NCBI RefSeq assembly: GCF_015500095.1
Contig: NZ_CP062983.1
Span: 3,968,001 to 4,032,000, forward strand
DNA from: Phototrophicus methaneseepsis
GTDB taxonomy: Bacteria > Chloroflexota > Anaerolineae > Aggregatilineales > Phototrophicaceae
Length of the DNA: 64,000 nucleotides
Direction: 5' to 3'
The position numbers were made by a program, and so were the translations under genes. This document shows, piece by piece, positions 8,769 to 17,080 of this stretch (the first letter of the stretch is position 1; each line of letters starts with the position of its first letter). Below the pieces are notes generated by a model. That model was not told where the DNA came from and searched no databases. It saw only the letters and a program-made list of their open reading frames with translations.

Positions 8769-9521
8769 GTGGGTTTATTCCTGCGGACGGATGGCGATAC
8801 ATCAAATACAGTCATCGGCATTATTTTGCTGGTGATGCTGCTCGTCTTCGTCGGGCCAACGGTTATCCCCCGCGCCCTTTCTGAAACATTCGCCTTTGTA
8901 GACGAAGCGATTCCCTGTGAAAGACTGCGAATGGCTGAAGATCGGGGACGTCACCAATCTTTGATTGGCGTCTCGTCAGAAAACCCGCTCTCAATTCGCG
9001 TGATCCCCGATGCGGTCCCCCCGCCGAATGAAGTCAATTCGACATGGCGCATTCGCATTATCCTTAGCAATGATACGATTGGCACAGTACCCATTGTTTA
9101 CGGCCCTGACGAAGTGATCGTCGGTGATGCAACGAACCGCAGCGGTATGGGGCTCATTGTTTTTGATAACGCCAATCAGGAAGTCCGCTTTGATATCCCT
9201 GGCAACTTCCCGGCCAATATCGGCGTGAACAGCTACCCGAATACGTCAATCCGTCTGCTAGGGCCACATCAACGCTGCGTGCATACAGAGCGCATCCCTT
9301 ATAGTGCCATCCCGCAAAATATCCGCGGCGGCGCAAATGTTGCCGCGTACTATCGGATCACAACCGATGGTGTGGTCCCGGCTGTTGGCGGCATGACACC
9401 GCAGATTTACGTCAACCAGGGTTTAGATGTTATCGACCCAGCTTCAACGGGTGGCGTCCTGGTATCGGAGTCTGTCATTGTACCTGTACGCGCAGGCAGC
9501 GCACCTGCAGAAACATCCTAA
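8769..9521 (+). CDS. membrane-anchored protein of unknown function
   Basis: 250 residues, GTG start immediately after the miaA stop, with GAGGAG about ten bases upstream. A single hydrophobic segment at about residues 15-34 would anchor it with the bulk outside the cytoplasm. The remainder is predicted beta-rich (many short Val/Ile runs, Pro/Gly turns) and contains a few Cys. I do not recognise a family. It may be co-transcribed with yraN-miaA upstream and the FHA regulator 56 bases downstream. Confidence 0.8.
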   Translation: MGLFLRTDGDTSNTVIGIILLVMLLVFVGPTVIPRALSETFAFVDEAIPCERLRMAEDRGRHQSLIGVSSENPLSIRVIPDAVPPPNEVNSTWRIRIILSNDTIGTVPIVYGPDEVIVGDATNRSGMGLIVFDNANQEVRFDIPGNFPANIGVNSYPNTSIRLLGPHQRCVHTERIPYSAIPQNIRGGANVAAYYRITTDGVVPAVGGMTPQIYVNQGLDVIDPASTGGVLVSESVIVPVRAGSAPAETS

Positions 9522-9577
9522 TTCGTTGACGACCTATTTACTCGCTACACTGACTGAAACAGAAAGGTGTTGCATCA

Positions 9578-10252
9578 ATGTCTAAGCCATCAGAATACCC
9601 GGCAGTTGTGATCCTGGATGGAGATATGGCCGGGCAGCACTGGATACTCGAAGACGAAGTAACCACTGTCGGACGAGATGACATATGCACCATCGTGATC
9701 CCAAATCGGCGTATTTCGCGGCAGCACATCGCGATTAAGCGGATGCCCGATGACCGTTATATTGTCGAAGACCTGGAAAGCAAAAATGGCACCTGGCACA
9801 ACGGCAACCGCCTGGAAGGCAGCCGCGATCTGGCCGATGGTGACGAAATTCATCTCGCTCTCTCCGTCCGGCTGAGATATATCGGGTCCGGTATTACCGC
9901 CCCTGTGACCCAGGACCTGCCCGATGTCATCCCATCTGCTGCGTTCCGGGGCCGCCTGAAAATTGATACCGAAGCAAGGCGCGTCTTCATCAATGATGAA
10001 GAGTTAGACCCACCCCTCAGCCTACCCCAATATCGCCTGCTAGAAATGCTTTATATGAACTCTCACCGTGTGTGCACGCGTGAAGAAGTCGTTGAAAAAG
10101 TTTGGCCAGAAGCAATGGGCGAAGGTGTCAGCGAACAGGCGATTGATGCGCTGGTGCGCCGTCTGCGGGACCGCTTGGCCGAGGCTGACGAAGATTGGCA
10201 GTATATCATTACTGTACGTGGGCATGGCTTCCGTCTGGATAACCCAGACTAA
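9578..10252 (+). CDS. FHA domain fused to OmpR-type winged-helix DNA-binding domain
   Basis: 224 residues. Residues about 8-105 are a forkhead-associated domain: VGRDD, then RISRQHIAI and KNGT are the Gly-Arg, Ser-x-x-His and Asn of the phosphothreonine pocket. Residues about 125-224 are a trans_reg_C winged helix (LPQYRLLEMLY, CTREEVVEKVWP, then TVRGHGFRL). The FHA domain takes the place that a receiver has in OmpR regulators, so DNA binding may respond to Ser/Thr phosphorylation of itself or a partner. No Ser/Thr kinase gene is nearby. AAAGGTG precedes the ATG. Confidence 0.92.
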   Translation: MSKPSEYPAVVILDGDMAGQHWILEDEVTTVGRDDICTIVIPNRRISRQHIAIKRMPDDRYIVEDLESKNGTWHNGNRLEGSRDLADGDEIHLALSVRLRYIGSGITAPVTQDLPDVIPSAAFRGRLKIDTEARRVFINDEELDPPLSLPQYRLLEMLYMNSHRVCTREEVVEKVWPEAMGEGVSEQAIDALVRRLRDRLAEADEDWQYIITVRGHGFRLDNPD

Positions 10253-10288
10253 TTGCACCATCTATAGGCTTGTAAACGAGCCATCTAA

Positions 10289-10323
10289 AGGGCGGCCAGA
10301 GCACATTTTCACCCTGCCGCCCT
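10289..10323 (+). terminator. possible terminator after FHA regulator
   Basis: AGGGCGG (10289-10295) pairs with CCGCCCT (10317-10323) across a 21-base loop, 37 bases after the stop. The downstream T content (TATATTTCC) is weak, so this is tentative. Confidence 0.4.
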
Positions 10324-10506
10324 ATATTTCCCCTTCTACGCCACAGATAGAAACGATACAGTTCGTAATATTCCTTAATTACGTGTTGCTGCGTATTTAG
10401 TTCGTCACTTTTAAGTCTTAAAATTCAATATAACAATGAGCATTGTCTTAAACTGCATCTACACTCTCTTTATCCTTGTTTTACTCCAACATAGACGCAG
10501 GCGTTT

Positions 10507-10512
10507 TATAAT
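10507..10512 (+). promoter_or_regulatory. -10 hexamer next to the start of a histidine kinase gene
   Basis: A perfect TATAAT lies seven bases before the ATG at 10520. I find no -35 match at 17 bases. Transcription from it would begin at or beside the ATG, giving a leaderless message, or a 24-base leader if the in-frame ATG at 10544 is used. Confidence 0.4.
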
Positions 10513-10519
10513 CTAGCAA

Positions 10520-12763
10520 ATGTCCATAATACGGGATCGTCGTATGCCGACACAGAATTCCAATGAGGGTTTGACAAAAGGCACTAATCCAACTCAATCA
10601 GCCCACAATGAAGATGCACTTGTTGATCGCATAACCGATACAATGACGAAGATTGAATCTCGTTCAGACGTTTCCTCTGTCGAGATGGATATGCTTAGCG
10701 ATATCATCCAGGAAATTCAGGCATCCAGGAAAAACCTCAAACGGCTTCACCAAGTCAGTGTGAAGACATACGATTCGATTGAAGAGATGTTCCATGAATA
10801 TCTCAAAATTGGATGCGAAATTCTCCAACTAGAACTGGGTATCATCAGCAAGGTAACCACCGACGAAAACAAATATGTTGTTAAGAGCGTCTACCCGGCT
10901 AACAAGGGAATCCTTAAAGAAGACATTTTTGAGCTTAATGCAACATATTGTGCAACGGTTATCCAGAATCGGGAAACCATCACCTATTCTGAAGTCGGCG
11001 CTATAGAAAGTATGGCGACCCATCCCGTATATTTGAATATGGGGTTAGAAGCCTATATTGGCACTCCCATTATGGTTGAAGGCGAGCTCTACGGCACGCT
11101 CAACTTCACCTCTCGCGCACCGAGAAAAAATCAGTTTGGCAATCTAGAAGCCGAATTTGTGGAAATTATGGGGCAGCAAATTGCCTCAGCCATCGTTAAT
11201 GAGCGAGCCGCAAGGCGCAACCGGGAAGTCCAGACTTATCTGCAAAATAACGAAGAACTTCTACGGATGTTCGTCAAACATACGCCAGCAGCGATTGCGA
11301 TGTTCGATAAAAATGTTCAGTATCTCATCTGCAGCGACCGCTGGAAAGTGGACTATAACATTGAAGACCAGGAAGTCATCGGCAGAAGCCATTATGACGT
11401 CTTCCCGGAAATTGGTGAGGATTGGAAAGCCATTCATCAGCGTTGTTTGCGCGGTCACGTTGAGCGCTGCGAAGAAGATCGCTTCCTGAGAGTGGATGGC
11501 TCTGTCACATGGCTGCAATGGGAAGTCAGGCCCTGGTATATTGCCGGTGAAATTGGTGGGATCATCATGTTCACCGAAGTCATCACGCAGCGAAAAGAAG
11601 CGGAACTGGCTCTAGAGCAGCAAAAAACGCTCTATCAAACCCTGGTATCTCATCTGCCTGATATATCGACCATTCTCTATGATAAAGCGCTGCGTATTTC
11701 CATCGCGGATGGTGCTTATATAAAGCGGCTCGGCTACGATTTAGAGGCTATTCTTGGGAAGACCTTACTTGAAATCGTACCAGAAAGAATCGTGAGCACA
11801 TTGGAACCGTTATACCGGCGCGCACTCGACGGAGAAAGCATCCAGCTCGAGAATAAAGCTACGGATGGCTCTATCTACGATGCACATTTCGTCCCAATAC
11901 GCGATCCTGAAGGCGATATTACGCATGCGCTCATCACGGTACAAGATATTACCGTCAGGAAGAAAGCCGAGCTTGAGCTCCAGAGCCTGAACCGCAAACT
12001 CGTGCGTATGAATGAAGAAGTCCAGCAGTTTGCGTATATCGTATCGCATGACATGCGCGCGCCGCTGGTGAACCTGAAGGGCTTCGCCAGTTTATTGCTT
12101 GAATCCACTGAGAAGATTCAAGAAGTGATGTCAGGTGTTGAGCTTGAAGACGAACAACAAAAAGAGGATTTAGAACAAGCTCTGACAGACCGAATCCCAA
12201 CAGCGGTGAAATTTATCTTCTCGTCTGTTGATCGCATGGATCGCTTCTCACAATCCATCCTTGAGCTTTCTCGGATTGAACGCCGTTCTGTGCAGTACCA
12301 TAACATCGAAGTCCAACCGATTGTGCAACAAATCGTATCTTCTTTGAGCCATGAGTTGCAGAATAAATCAATTGATATTGCCATTGATGAGTTACCAGCT
12401 ATCTATGGCGATGAAATTTCCGTTGACCAGATTTTTGGTAACATTATCAGTAACGCTGTGAAGTATCTACCGAAAGACCGGACTGGTCATATCAAGATTG
12501 GCGCGGAGATCAAAGACAACAAGGTCCTCTTTTCTGTGAAGGATAACGGTGTTGGCATCGCAGAAAAAGATTATCAAAAGGTATTTGCCCCCTTCCGGCG
12601 CATTGGTAGGAATACAGTAGAAGGCGAAGGCATGGGGTTGGCCTACGTACAGGCCCAGGTCAGGCGACATGGTGGCGAAATCTGGTTCGAATCAGAAGTC
12701 GATAATGGGACAACGTTCTATTTCACGCTGCCCAGTAAAAACCTCAATGAGGATAATCCTTAG
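10520..12763 (+). CDS. GAF-PAS-PAS sensor histidine kinase
   Basis: 747 residues without membrane segments. A coiled lead-in (about 30-78) is followed by GAF (about 80-232), PAS (about 245-360), PAS (about 368-482), then a HisKA variant with H510 in YIVSHDMRAPL, typical of phytochrome-like kinases. HATPase_c follows: N-box IISNAVKYL, G1 DNGVGI, G2 GEGMGLAYV. A helical insertion of about 40 residues (530-570), rich in Glu and Gln, lies between the phosphoacceptor helix and the second helix. The GAF domain lacks an obvious bilin-binding Cys motif, so the ligand is unknown. ATG at 10544 is an alternative start. No Shine-Dalgarno sequence is evident. A REC-kinase lies 211 bases downstream. Confidence 0.92.
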   Translation: MSIIRDRRMPTQNSNEGLTKGTNPTQSAHNEDALVDRITDTMTKIESRSDVSSVEMDMLSDIIQEIQASRKNLKRLHQVSVKTYDSIEEMFHEYLKIGCEILQLELGIISKVTTDENKYVVKSVYPANKGILKEDIFELNATYCATVIQNRETITYSEVGAIESMATHPVYLNMGLEAYIGTPIMVEGELYGTLNFTSRAPRKNQFGNLEAEFVEIMGQQIASAIVNERAARRNREVQTYLQNNEELLRMFVKHTPAAIAMFDKNVQYLICSDRWKVDYNIEDQEVIGRSHYDVFPEIGEDWKAIHQRCLRGHVERCEEDRFLRVDGSVTWLQWEVRPWYIAGEIGGIIMFTEVITQRKEAELALEQQKTLYQTLVSHLPDISTILYDKALRISIADGAYIKRLGYDLEAILGKTLLEIVPERIVSTLEPLYRRALDGESIQLENKATDGSIYDAHFVPIRDPEGDITHALITVQDITVRKKAELELQSLNRKLVRMNEEVQQFAYIVSHDMRAPLVNLKGFASLLLESTEKIQEVMSGVELEDEQQKEDLEQALTDRIPTAVKFIFSSVDRMDRFSQSILELSRIERRSVQYHNIEVQPIVQQIVSSLSHELQNKSIDIAIDELPAIYGDEISVDQIFGNIISNAVKYLPKDRTGHIKIGAEIKDNKVLFSVKDNGVGIAEKDYQKVFAPFRRIGRNTVEGEGMGLAYVQAQVRRHGGEIWFESEVDNGTTFYFTLPSKNLNEDNP

Positions 12764-12974
12764 TCAGATGAGGTCGTCTCATATGGCTTCAAGGGGAACA
12801 AAAGAACCTGTAGCGCTTAACCTGAATGAGGGGCATTGCACCTAAAAGCAGGATTCTGCGCCTAGAGTCCATACATCATTGATAAACTCATCTAGAGTGT
12901 ATTATTCGCTCGTACATAAACTCTATAGCAATACGAACAAGGATGCCCGAGAGCGTTCACGAGGTATGCAATAA

Positions 12975-14087
12975 ATGACTGAAACGCCAGAAAAAGTACG
13001 TGTACTCTATATGGAAGATGACGCTGGTATTGCGTATCTTTTGCGTCGAGAGTTGGAAAAGAATAATTACGACGTCACGATTGCGACCAATGGTGCTGAC
13101 GGCATGGAAGAAGTGCAGAATAATACTTACGATATTCTGCTGGTCGATCATCAAATGCCTTATGTGACGGGCATCGAAGTCATTCGGCATCTATCCAATG
13201 AAGAAGATATGCCACCTGTGATCGTCCTGACAGGTGCTGGCAGTGAAGAAATCGCCGTTGAAGCGATGCGTTACGGAGCGGAAGATTACATCGTCAAAGA
13301 TGTGGATCAACGTTTTTTACACCTGCTGCCGACCTTGATTCAGCGTGTTTTGCATAATCGAGAAGTGCAGGAAGCCCAAAAACGTGCCGAACTCGCACTA
13401 CAGGTTGAGCAAGAACGCTCTCGCCTGCTAGCGACATTCATTGAGAATGCATCCCATGAATTCCGCACGCCCTTGACGATCATTGCTACCAAGCTGGACC
13501 GCCTCAAGCGCATGTTTGACGATCCCCAGGCAAACAAACAATTTGATGGCATCCAACGTCAGGCCGATAATATCTTGATGCTGGTCGATAACCTGATCAC
13601 TATGGCCCAGCTCGACCGCACAATGACACTTGAACGAGAACTGATCGACATCAATAAGATCGTCATTCAGGCGCTGTCACAGTTCGAAGAAGAAAATCAT
13701 AGTAATCTGACAATAGAACTTCACCTGGCAGACGAACCCTTAAACCTCCAGGCGAACAATTATTACCTGTACCTGGCGTTGACGCAGCTCATGAATAATG
13801 CGGCCTCATTCTCAAGAGAAGAAGGCTCGCAGTTGAGGCTCTGCACAGGGTCAGATGGCAATCGCGTCGTCGCAAGGATACAGGATACTGGCATTGGCAT
13901 GAGCAAAGACGATCTGTCCCGTATTTTTGAACGCTTCTATCGCATCAACAAAGCCCACACGACAAGGGGCTTCGGTCTGGGGCTTCCCATCGTCCAGCGC
14001 ATCATCCAACTGCACGATGGGACGATTGACGTTCAAAGCGAAATCGACAAAGGGACGACGGTTACAATCTCATTCGCAAAAGCATGA
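12975..14087 (+). CDS. response receiver fused to histidine kinase (REC-HisKA-HATPase)
   Basis: 370 residues. The N-terminal receiver (about 8-125) has E14-D15-D16, phospho-acceptor D58 (in LLVDHQMP), T86 (in VLTGAG) and K108. A helical linker leads to HisKA with H161 (ENASHEFRTPL) and HATPase_c (G1 DTGIGM, G2 GFGLGLPIV). The receiver precedes the kinase, the reverse of classical hybrids; such proteins usually act as intermediates receiving phosphate from another kinase. The GAF/PAS kinase just upstream is the likely partner. GAGGT lies about ten bases before the ATG. Confidence 0.93.
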   Translation: MTETPEKVRVLYMEDDAGIAYLLRRELEKNNYDVTIATNGADGMEEVQNNTYDILLVDHQMPYVTGIEVIRHLSNEEDMPPVIVLTGAGSEEIAVEAMRYGAEDYIVKDVDQRFLHLLPTLIQRVLHNREVQEAQKRAELALQVEQERSRLLATFIENASHEFRTPLTIIATKLDRLKRMFDDPQANKQFDGIQRQADNILMLVDNLITMAQLDRTMTLERELIDINKIVIQALSQFEEENHSNLTIELHLADEPLNLQANNYYLYLALTQLMNNAASFSREEGSQLRLCTGSDGNRVVARIQDTGIGMSKDDLSRIFERFYRINKAHTTRGFGLGLPIVQRIIQLHDGTIDVQSEIDKGTTVTISFAKA

Positions 14088-14093
14088 GGCTTA

Positions 14094-14939
14094 TCATGGG
14101 CGGTTAGCAAGCTGCCAGCTACGCCCTGGCGTATCTGTTCTGAATACCTCAATATTCCCTTGGTCAGCCACAGTGACATAACAGTTACACCCATCGTCCC
14201 CACCAAAAGCAATATTGGTACAGTTTTTGCCATGTAACGTCACTTCTCTGAGAACCTCCCCCGACGGAGAGAGTATCGCCACGGTCCCTTTACCAAATCG
14301 CGTTACATAGAGGCGACCTTCAATATCCGTGCGCATGCCATCCATGCCATAATCCGGGAATTCAATGAGCAAGCGTTTATTGCTCACCTCTCCATGGGAG
14401 GATAAATCATAGGCCCAGATGCGCCTTTGGACCGTTTCATTCACATAAAGGGTCGTCTCATCCGGGCTGACCTCAATGCCATTCGTTGTACCCATGTCTG
14501 TTTCCAACAATGTCACTTGGCCGTCTGTGTCGATTCGCCATATTTGCCCATTGTCCTGGCTCCAATTGGGGTCGCTGGCATAGATGATGTCATTGGCACC
14601 CATGGCGATGTCATTGGGCTGGTTCATAGTCGGTTCATGGGCGAAAATGCTGATCTCACGCGTTTGCATATCCACTTTTAAAATATTGTGGTTGACGTAA
14701 TCCGCGATGAACATCTCGCCAGCACGATTAAAACGAATACCATTCCCAATACTGCCGTTGGCTAGTTCCAGGAAGATGCTAGCCTGCCCCTCTGGCGTCA
14801 CCTTGCCGATTGTGTGCTGCCGCTCAAAATTAACGGCATAAAGATTGCCTGCCCTATCACAGCCAGGGCCTTCAATACCCTCTGTAAAGCTCCCCTGAGG
14901 TGTGAATACGCGGCTTACGAACAATGATTCTTCTGTCAT
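14094..14939 (-). CDS. SMP-30/gluconolactonase-like beta-propeller hydrolase
   Basis: 281 residues. A six-bladed propeller of the SMP-30/Gnl/LRE family is suggested by repeated NG-I and D-x-x-G-x-L/I-Y motifs. Candidate metal ligands are Glu in GIEGPG, Asn in TTNGIEV, and Asp in YGMDGM. Enzymes of this family hydrolyse sugar lactones or related esters; the substrate here is unknown. No signal peptide. It lies 10 bases downstream of the Pycsar-effector-like gene, so the two form a probable operon, and it is convergent with the REC-kinase gene. Confidence 0.85.
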   Translation of the reverse strand: MTEESLFVSRVFTPQGSFTEGIEGPGCDRAGNLYAVNFERQHTIGKVTPEGQASIFLELANGSIGNGIRFNRAGEMFIADYVNHNILKVDMQTREISIFAHEPTMNQPNDIAMGANDIIYASDPNWSQDNGQIWRIDTDGQVTLLETDMGTTNGIEVSPDETTLYVNETVQRRIWAYDLSSHGEVSNKRLLIEFPDYGMDGMRTDIEGRLYVTRFGKGTVAILSPSGEVLREVTLHGKNCTNIAFGGDDGCNCYVTVADQGNIEVFRTDTPGRSWQLANRP

Positions 14940-14949
14940 TCCAACTCAC

Positions 14950-15519
14950 TCAGCCTAAGAATATGGGTAAAACAGTCACAGCAGCCCAGCCAACTGCCGC
15001 CATAAACAACGAAACCAGGCTCAGCCGGACCTGCTCAAACTTCGTCATGACAATATCTGACTTCGCATGGACCTGCGCGAGGATTGCTTCTTTCAGTTCA
15101 TCGTCCGATGAAGTTAAATAGCGCTCGATATAATCCTTCTCTTTGAACTTGACAATATCCGCGAAGAAAAACAAATTTGCCGAGCCCCGCGTCCCAGAGC
15201 GAATACGCGGCATAATCGTCATCAGCGCAAATATGAGGGAGAGCAAAATTGCCCCAACGACGAGCACTTCGAGCAGTAACACCCCTCTTTCAGCAATCGA
15301 AGCACTGCCATTCAAGATCAGGCCGAACTCATTCAAAGGGAAGTTCGCCACAGCTGCTAAAAGAATAGCATCGACACCCAGGATAAGCTGCGCTTTGAGA
15401 TCCGCATGGCGAATCGCACCGTCCATCTCCGTACCCAGACTATTGAGGATACGCGTGTAATCGAAAGTTGCAGAAGCTGAATTTTCCGGAGGCAAAACCT
15501 CATGGTCTAACGGCTGCAT
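14950..15519 (-). CDS. Pycsar effector-like (DUF5706 type) two-TM protein
   Basis: About 189 residues from ATG 15519; an upstream TTG at 15582 would add 21. Layout: a short cytosolic lead, an amphipathic helix with HADLKAQL entering a first hydrophobic segment, a second hydrophobic segment, then IMPRIRSG, NLFFFADIVKF, a Tyr-rich helix and a third C-terminal hydrophobic segment. The D-x-KA at the first membrane helix, the P-R after the second, and N-x-x-FF-x-D-I fit the Pycsar TM-effector family, in which cCMP or cUMP binding drives membrane damage during phage defence. I recognise this by pattern only. No pyrimidine cyclase is in the window. An SMP-30-like gene follows 10 bases downstream. 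Confidence 0.7.
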   Translation of the reverse strand: MQPLDHEVLPPENSASATFDYTRILNSLGTEMDGAIRHADLKAQLILGVDAILLAAVANFPLNEFGLILNGSASIAERGVLLLEVLVVGAILLSLIFALMTIMPRIRSGTRGSANLFFFADIVKFKEKDYIERYLTSSDDELKEAILAQVHAKSDIVMTKFEQVRLSLVSLFMAAVGWAAVTVLPIFLG

Positions 15520-15619
15520 AGGCTGACTCACTTCACGACTAGGCGATGAAATGGTTATACTGATAAATATTAAATTGCACAAACAAATAACGAGTTTCAG
15601 CTAACTAAGTCCACATATT

Positions 15620-15647
15620 TTGCTTACGTCCCTAAATTCACTATACT
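15620..15647 (+). promoter_or_regulatory. candidate promoter of TIGR04076-LLM operon
   Basis: TTGCTT (15620-15625), a 16-base spacer, TATACT (15642-15647), 56 bases before the ATG at 15704. The -10 is a 5/6 match; the -35 only keeps TTG. Confidence 0.5.
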
Positions 15648-15703
15648 TGCCCCGTCCTGCAAAAATGACCCATCCACACGAATAGGTGTGTGAAGCAATC
15701 CCT

Positions 15704-16021
15704 ATGAGTAATCTCTTTGAACTATACGACCTGCGCATCACAGTAGAAGCCATAGAAGGCCGTTCCGTTTGCGATATGCAAGTGGGCGATACATTTGAAG
15801 TCACAGAAAGCTGCAAAATTCGCATTCCTGAAGGGAAGCACTTTTGCATGTACGCGCTCAGCGCTGTGCTGCCCATGCTGGCCGCAAAACAGCGCGAATT
15901 GGCCGAAAATGATTGGATGGCGCGGGATTCACTCGTCGCCTGCCCGGATCCTGAAGAACGGCTCATTATGCGCATTGAACGCATTCAAAAGCGCACGATG
16001 GATAGTGATGAACTCACGTGA
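15704..16021 (+). CDS. TIGR04076-like small protein
   Basis: 105 residues, built of an N-terminal strand pair (YDLRITVEAI), CDMQVGDTF, CKIRIPEGKHFCMYAL, LPMLAAKQRE and a C-terminal CPDPEERLIMRIER. This resembles TIGR04076, a small Cys-containing family of unknown function. Five Cys could bind a metal. An upstream GTG at 15686 is possible. The stop overlaps the GTG start of the next gene (GTGA), which indicates translational coupling to the LLM oxidoreductase. Confidence 0.75.
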   Translation: MSNLFELYDLRITVEAIEGRSVCDMQVGDTFEVTESCKIRIPEGKHFCMYALSAVLPMLAAKQRELAENDWMARDSLVACPDPEERLIMRIERIQKRTMDSDELT

Positions 16022-17043
16022 CAGCGCAAACCTCTATGCACGAAATCAGCATTGCATTCCAAACAGATAAACGCGCCTCAGACTACGTCGCTCTGGCAAA
16101 GTTGGTGAATCCATACGCCTTTGATGCCGTCAGCGTCTACTGCGATGCGCCATATCATCCCAGCTACGGGCCGCTGATGCTGATGGCACCCTATATCGAA
16201 CATGCACGCCTCGGCCCGGCGGCTGTCAGCCCATCGCGTATTCATCCGCTGGATGTTGCAGCACAGGCTGCCCTGTTAGCGGATATTGCCCAGGCTGGCA
16301 CATATATTGGCTTTGCACGCGGCGCATGGTTGGCAGATCATAGTATCAGCGAGACAAAACCCGCTGTACAAGCTATCCGAGAAGCGGTCGAAGTCGTACA
16401 GCAACTGCTCAGGGGTGGCGCAGGCTATCATGGCCGTGTTTATGACCTGGCTGATCACGTCAAAGCACCGTATCCGCTCCCAGAACAGCCAATCCCGATA
16501 TTAATTGGCACATGGGGGCAAAAACTGTGTGCTGTCGCCGGTGAACTGGCTGATGAAGTCAAAGTTGGCGGCTCCGCAAACCCGGATATTGTACCCGTGA
16601 TTCAGGATTATATTGCTGTTGGCGAAAAAGCCACTGGACGAGACATAGGCTCAGTCGGTGTGGTGATGGGCGCTGTCAGCGTCATTGATGACGATCGTGA
16701 ACAAGCCCGGCAGGCCGCTCGCCGCTCAGTTGCGCTCTATTTACCTGTCGTCGCCGGATTAGATCCGACCGTCAGCGTTGAGCCGGAGCAAATGGCTCGC
16801 ATACAACGATATGTGGAGCAAGAATCCTTTGATGAGGCAGCAGCGCTTATCTCCGATGATTTATTGGAACGGTTCGCTTTTGCAGGCAATGCTCAGGATA
16901 TTATTGAGCACTGCGAGCGGCTCTTCGACGCTGGCACACGCCGCATCGAATTCGGCACACCACACGGGTTGCAATCAGCAACGGGCATCCGTATCCTCGG
17001 CGAACAGGTCCTCCCGGCGCTGGCAAACTGGCGCGATTCGTAA
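16018..17043 (+). CDS. LLM-class flavin/F420-dependent oxidoreductase
   Basis: 341 residues, luciferase-like monooxygenase TIM-barrel family. Typical segments: DAVSVYCDAPYHPSYGPL, a RIHPLDVAAQAALL helix, YIGFARGAW, and PIPILIGTWGQK followed by ADEVKVGGSANPDIV. Members use FMN or coenzyme F420 to reduce or oxygenate diverse substrates; this one resembles the F420-dependent methylene-tetrahydromethanopterin reductase branch, but cofactor and substrate cannot be read with certainty. GTG start overlapping the previous stop. A second LLM enzyme follows after 37 bases. Confidence 0.88.
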   Translation: MTAQTSMHEISIAFQTDKRASDYVALAKLVNPYAFDAVSVYCDAPYHPSYGPLMLMAPYIEHARLGPAAVSPSRIHPLDVAAQAALLADIAQAGTYIGFARGAWLADHSISETKPAVQAIREAVEVVQQLLRGGAGYHGRVYDLADHVKAPYPLPEQPIPILIGTWGQKLCAVAGELADEVKVGGSANPDIVPVIQDYIAVGEKATGRDIGSVGVVMGAVSVIDDDREQARQAARRSVALYLPVVAGLDPTVSVEPEQMARIQRYVEQESFDEAAALISDDLLERFAFAGNAQDIIEHCERLFDAGTRRIEFGTPHGLQSATGIRILGEQVLPALANWRDS

Positions 17044-17080
17044 CAACGCCTAATAAAAGAAAGCAGCAAAGAAGGCAACT

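Noticed and set aside
14950-16021. A complete Pycsar defence system
   Set aside because: Only an effector-like protein is seen. The neighbouring TIGR04076-like protein and LLM oxidoreductases are not cyclases, and no nucleotide-cyclase motif is in the window.
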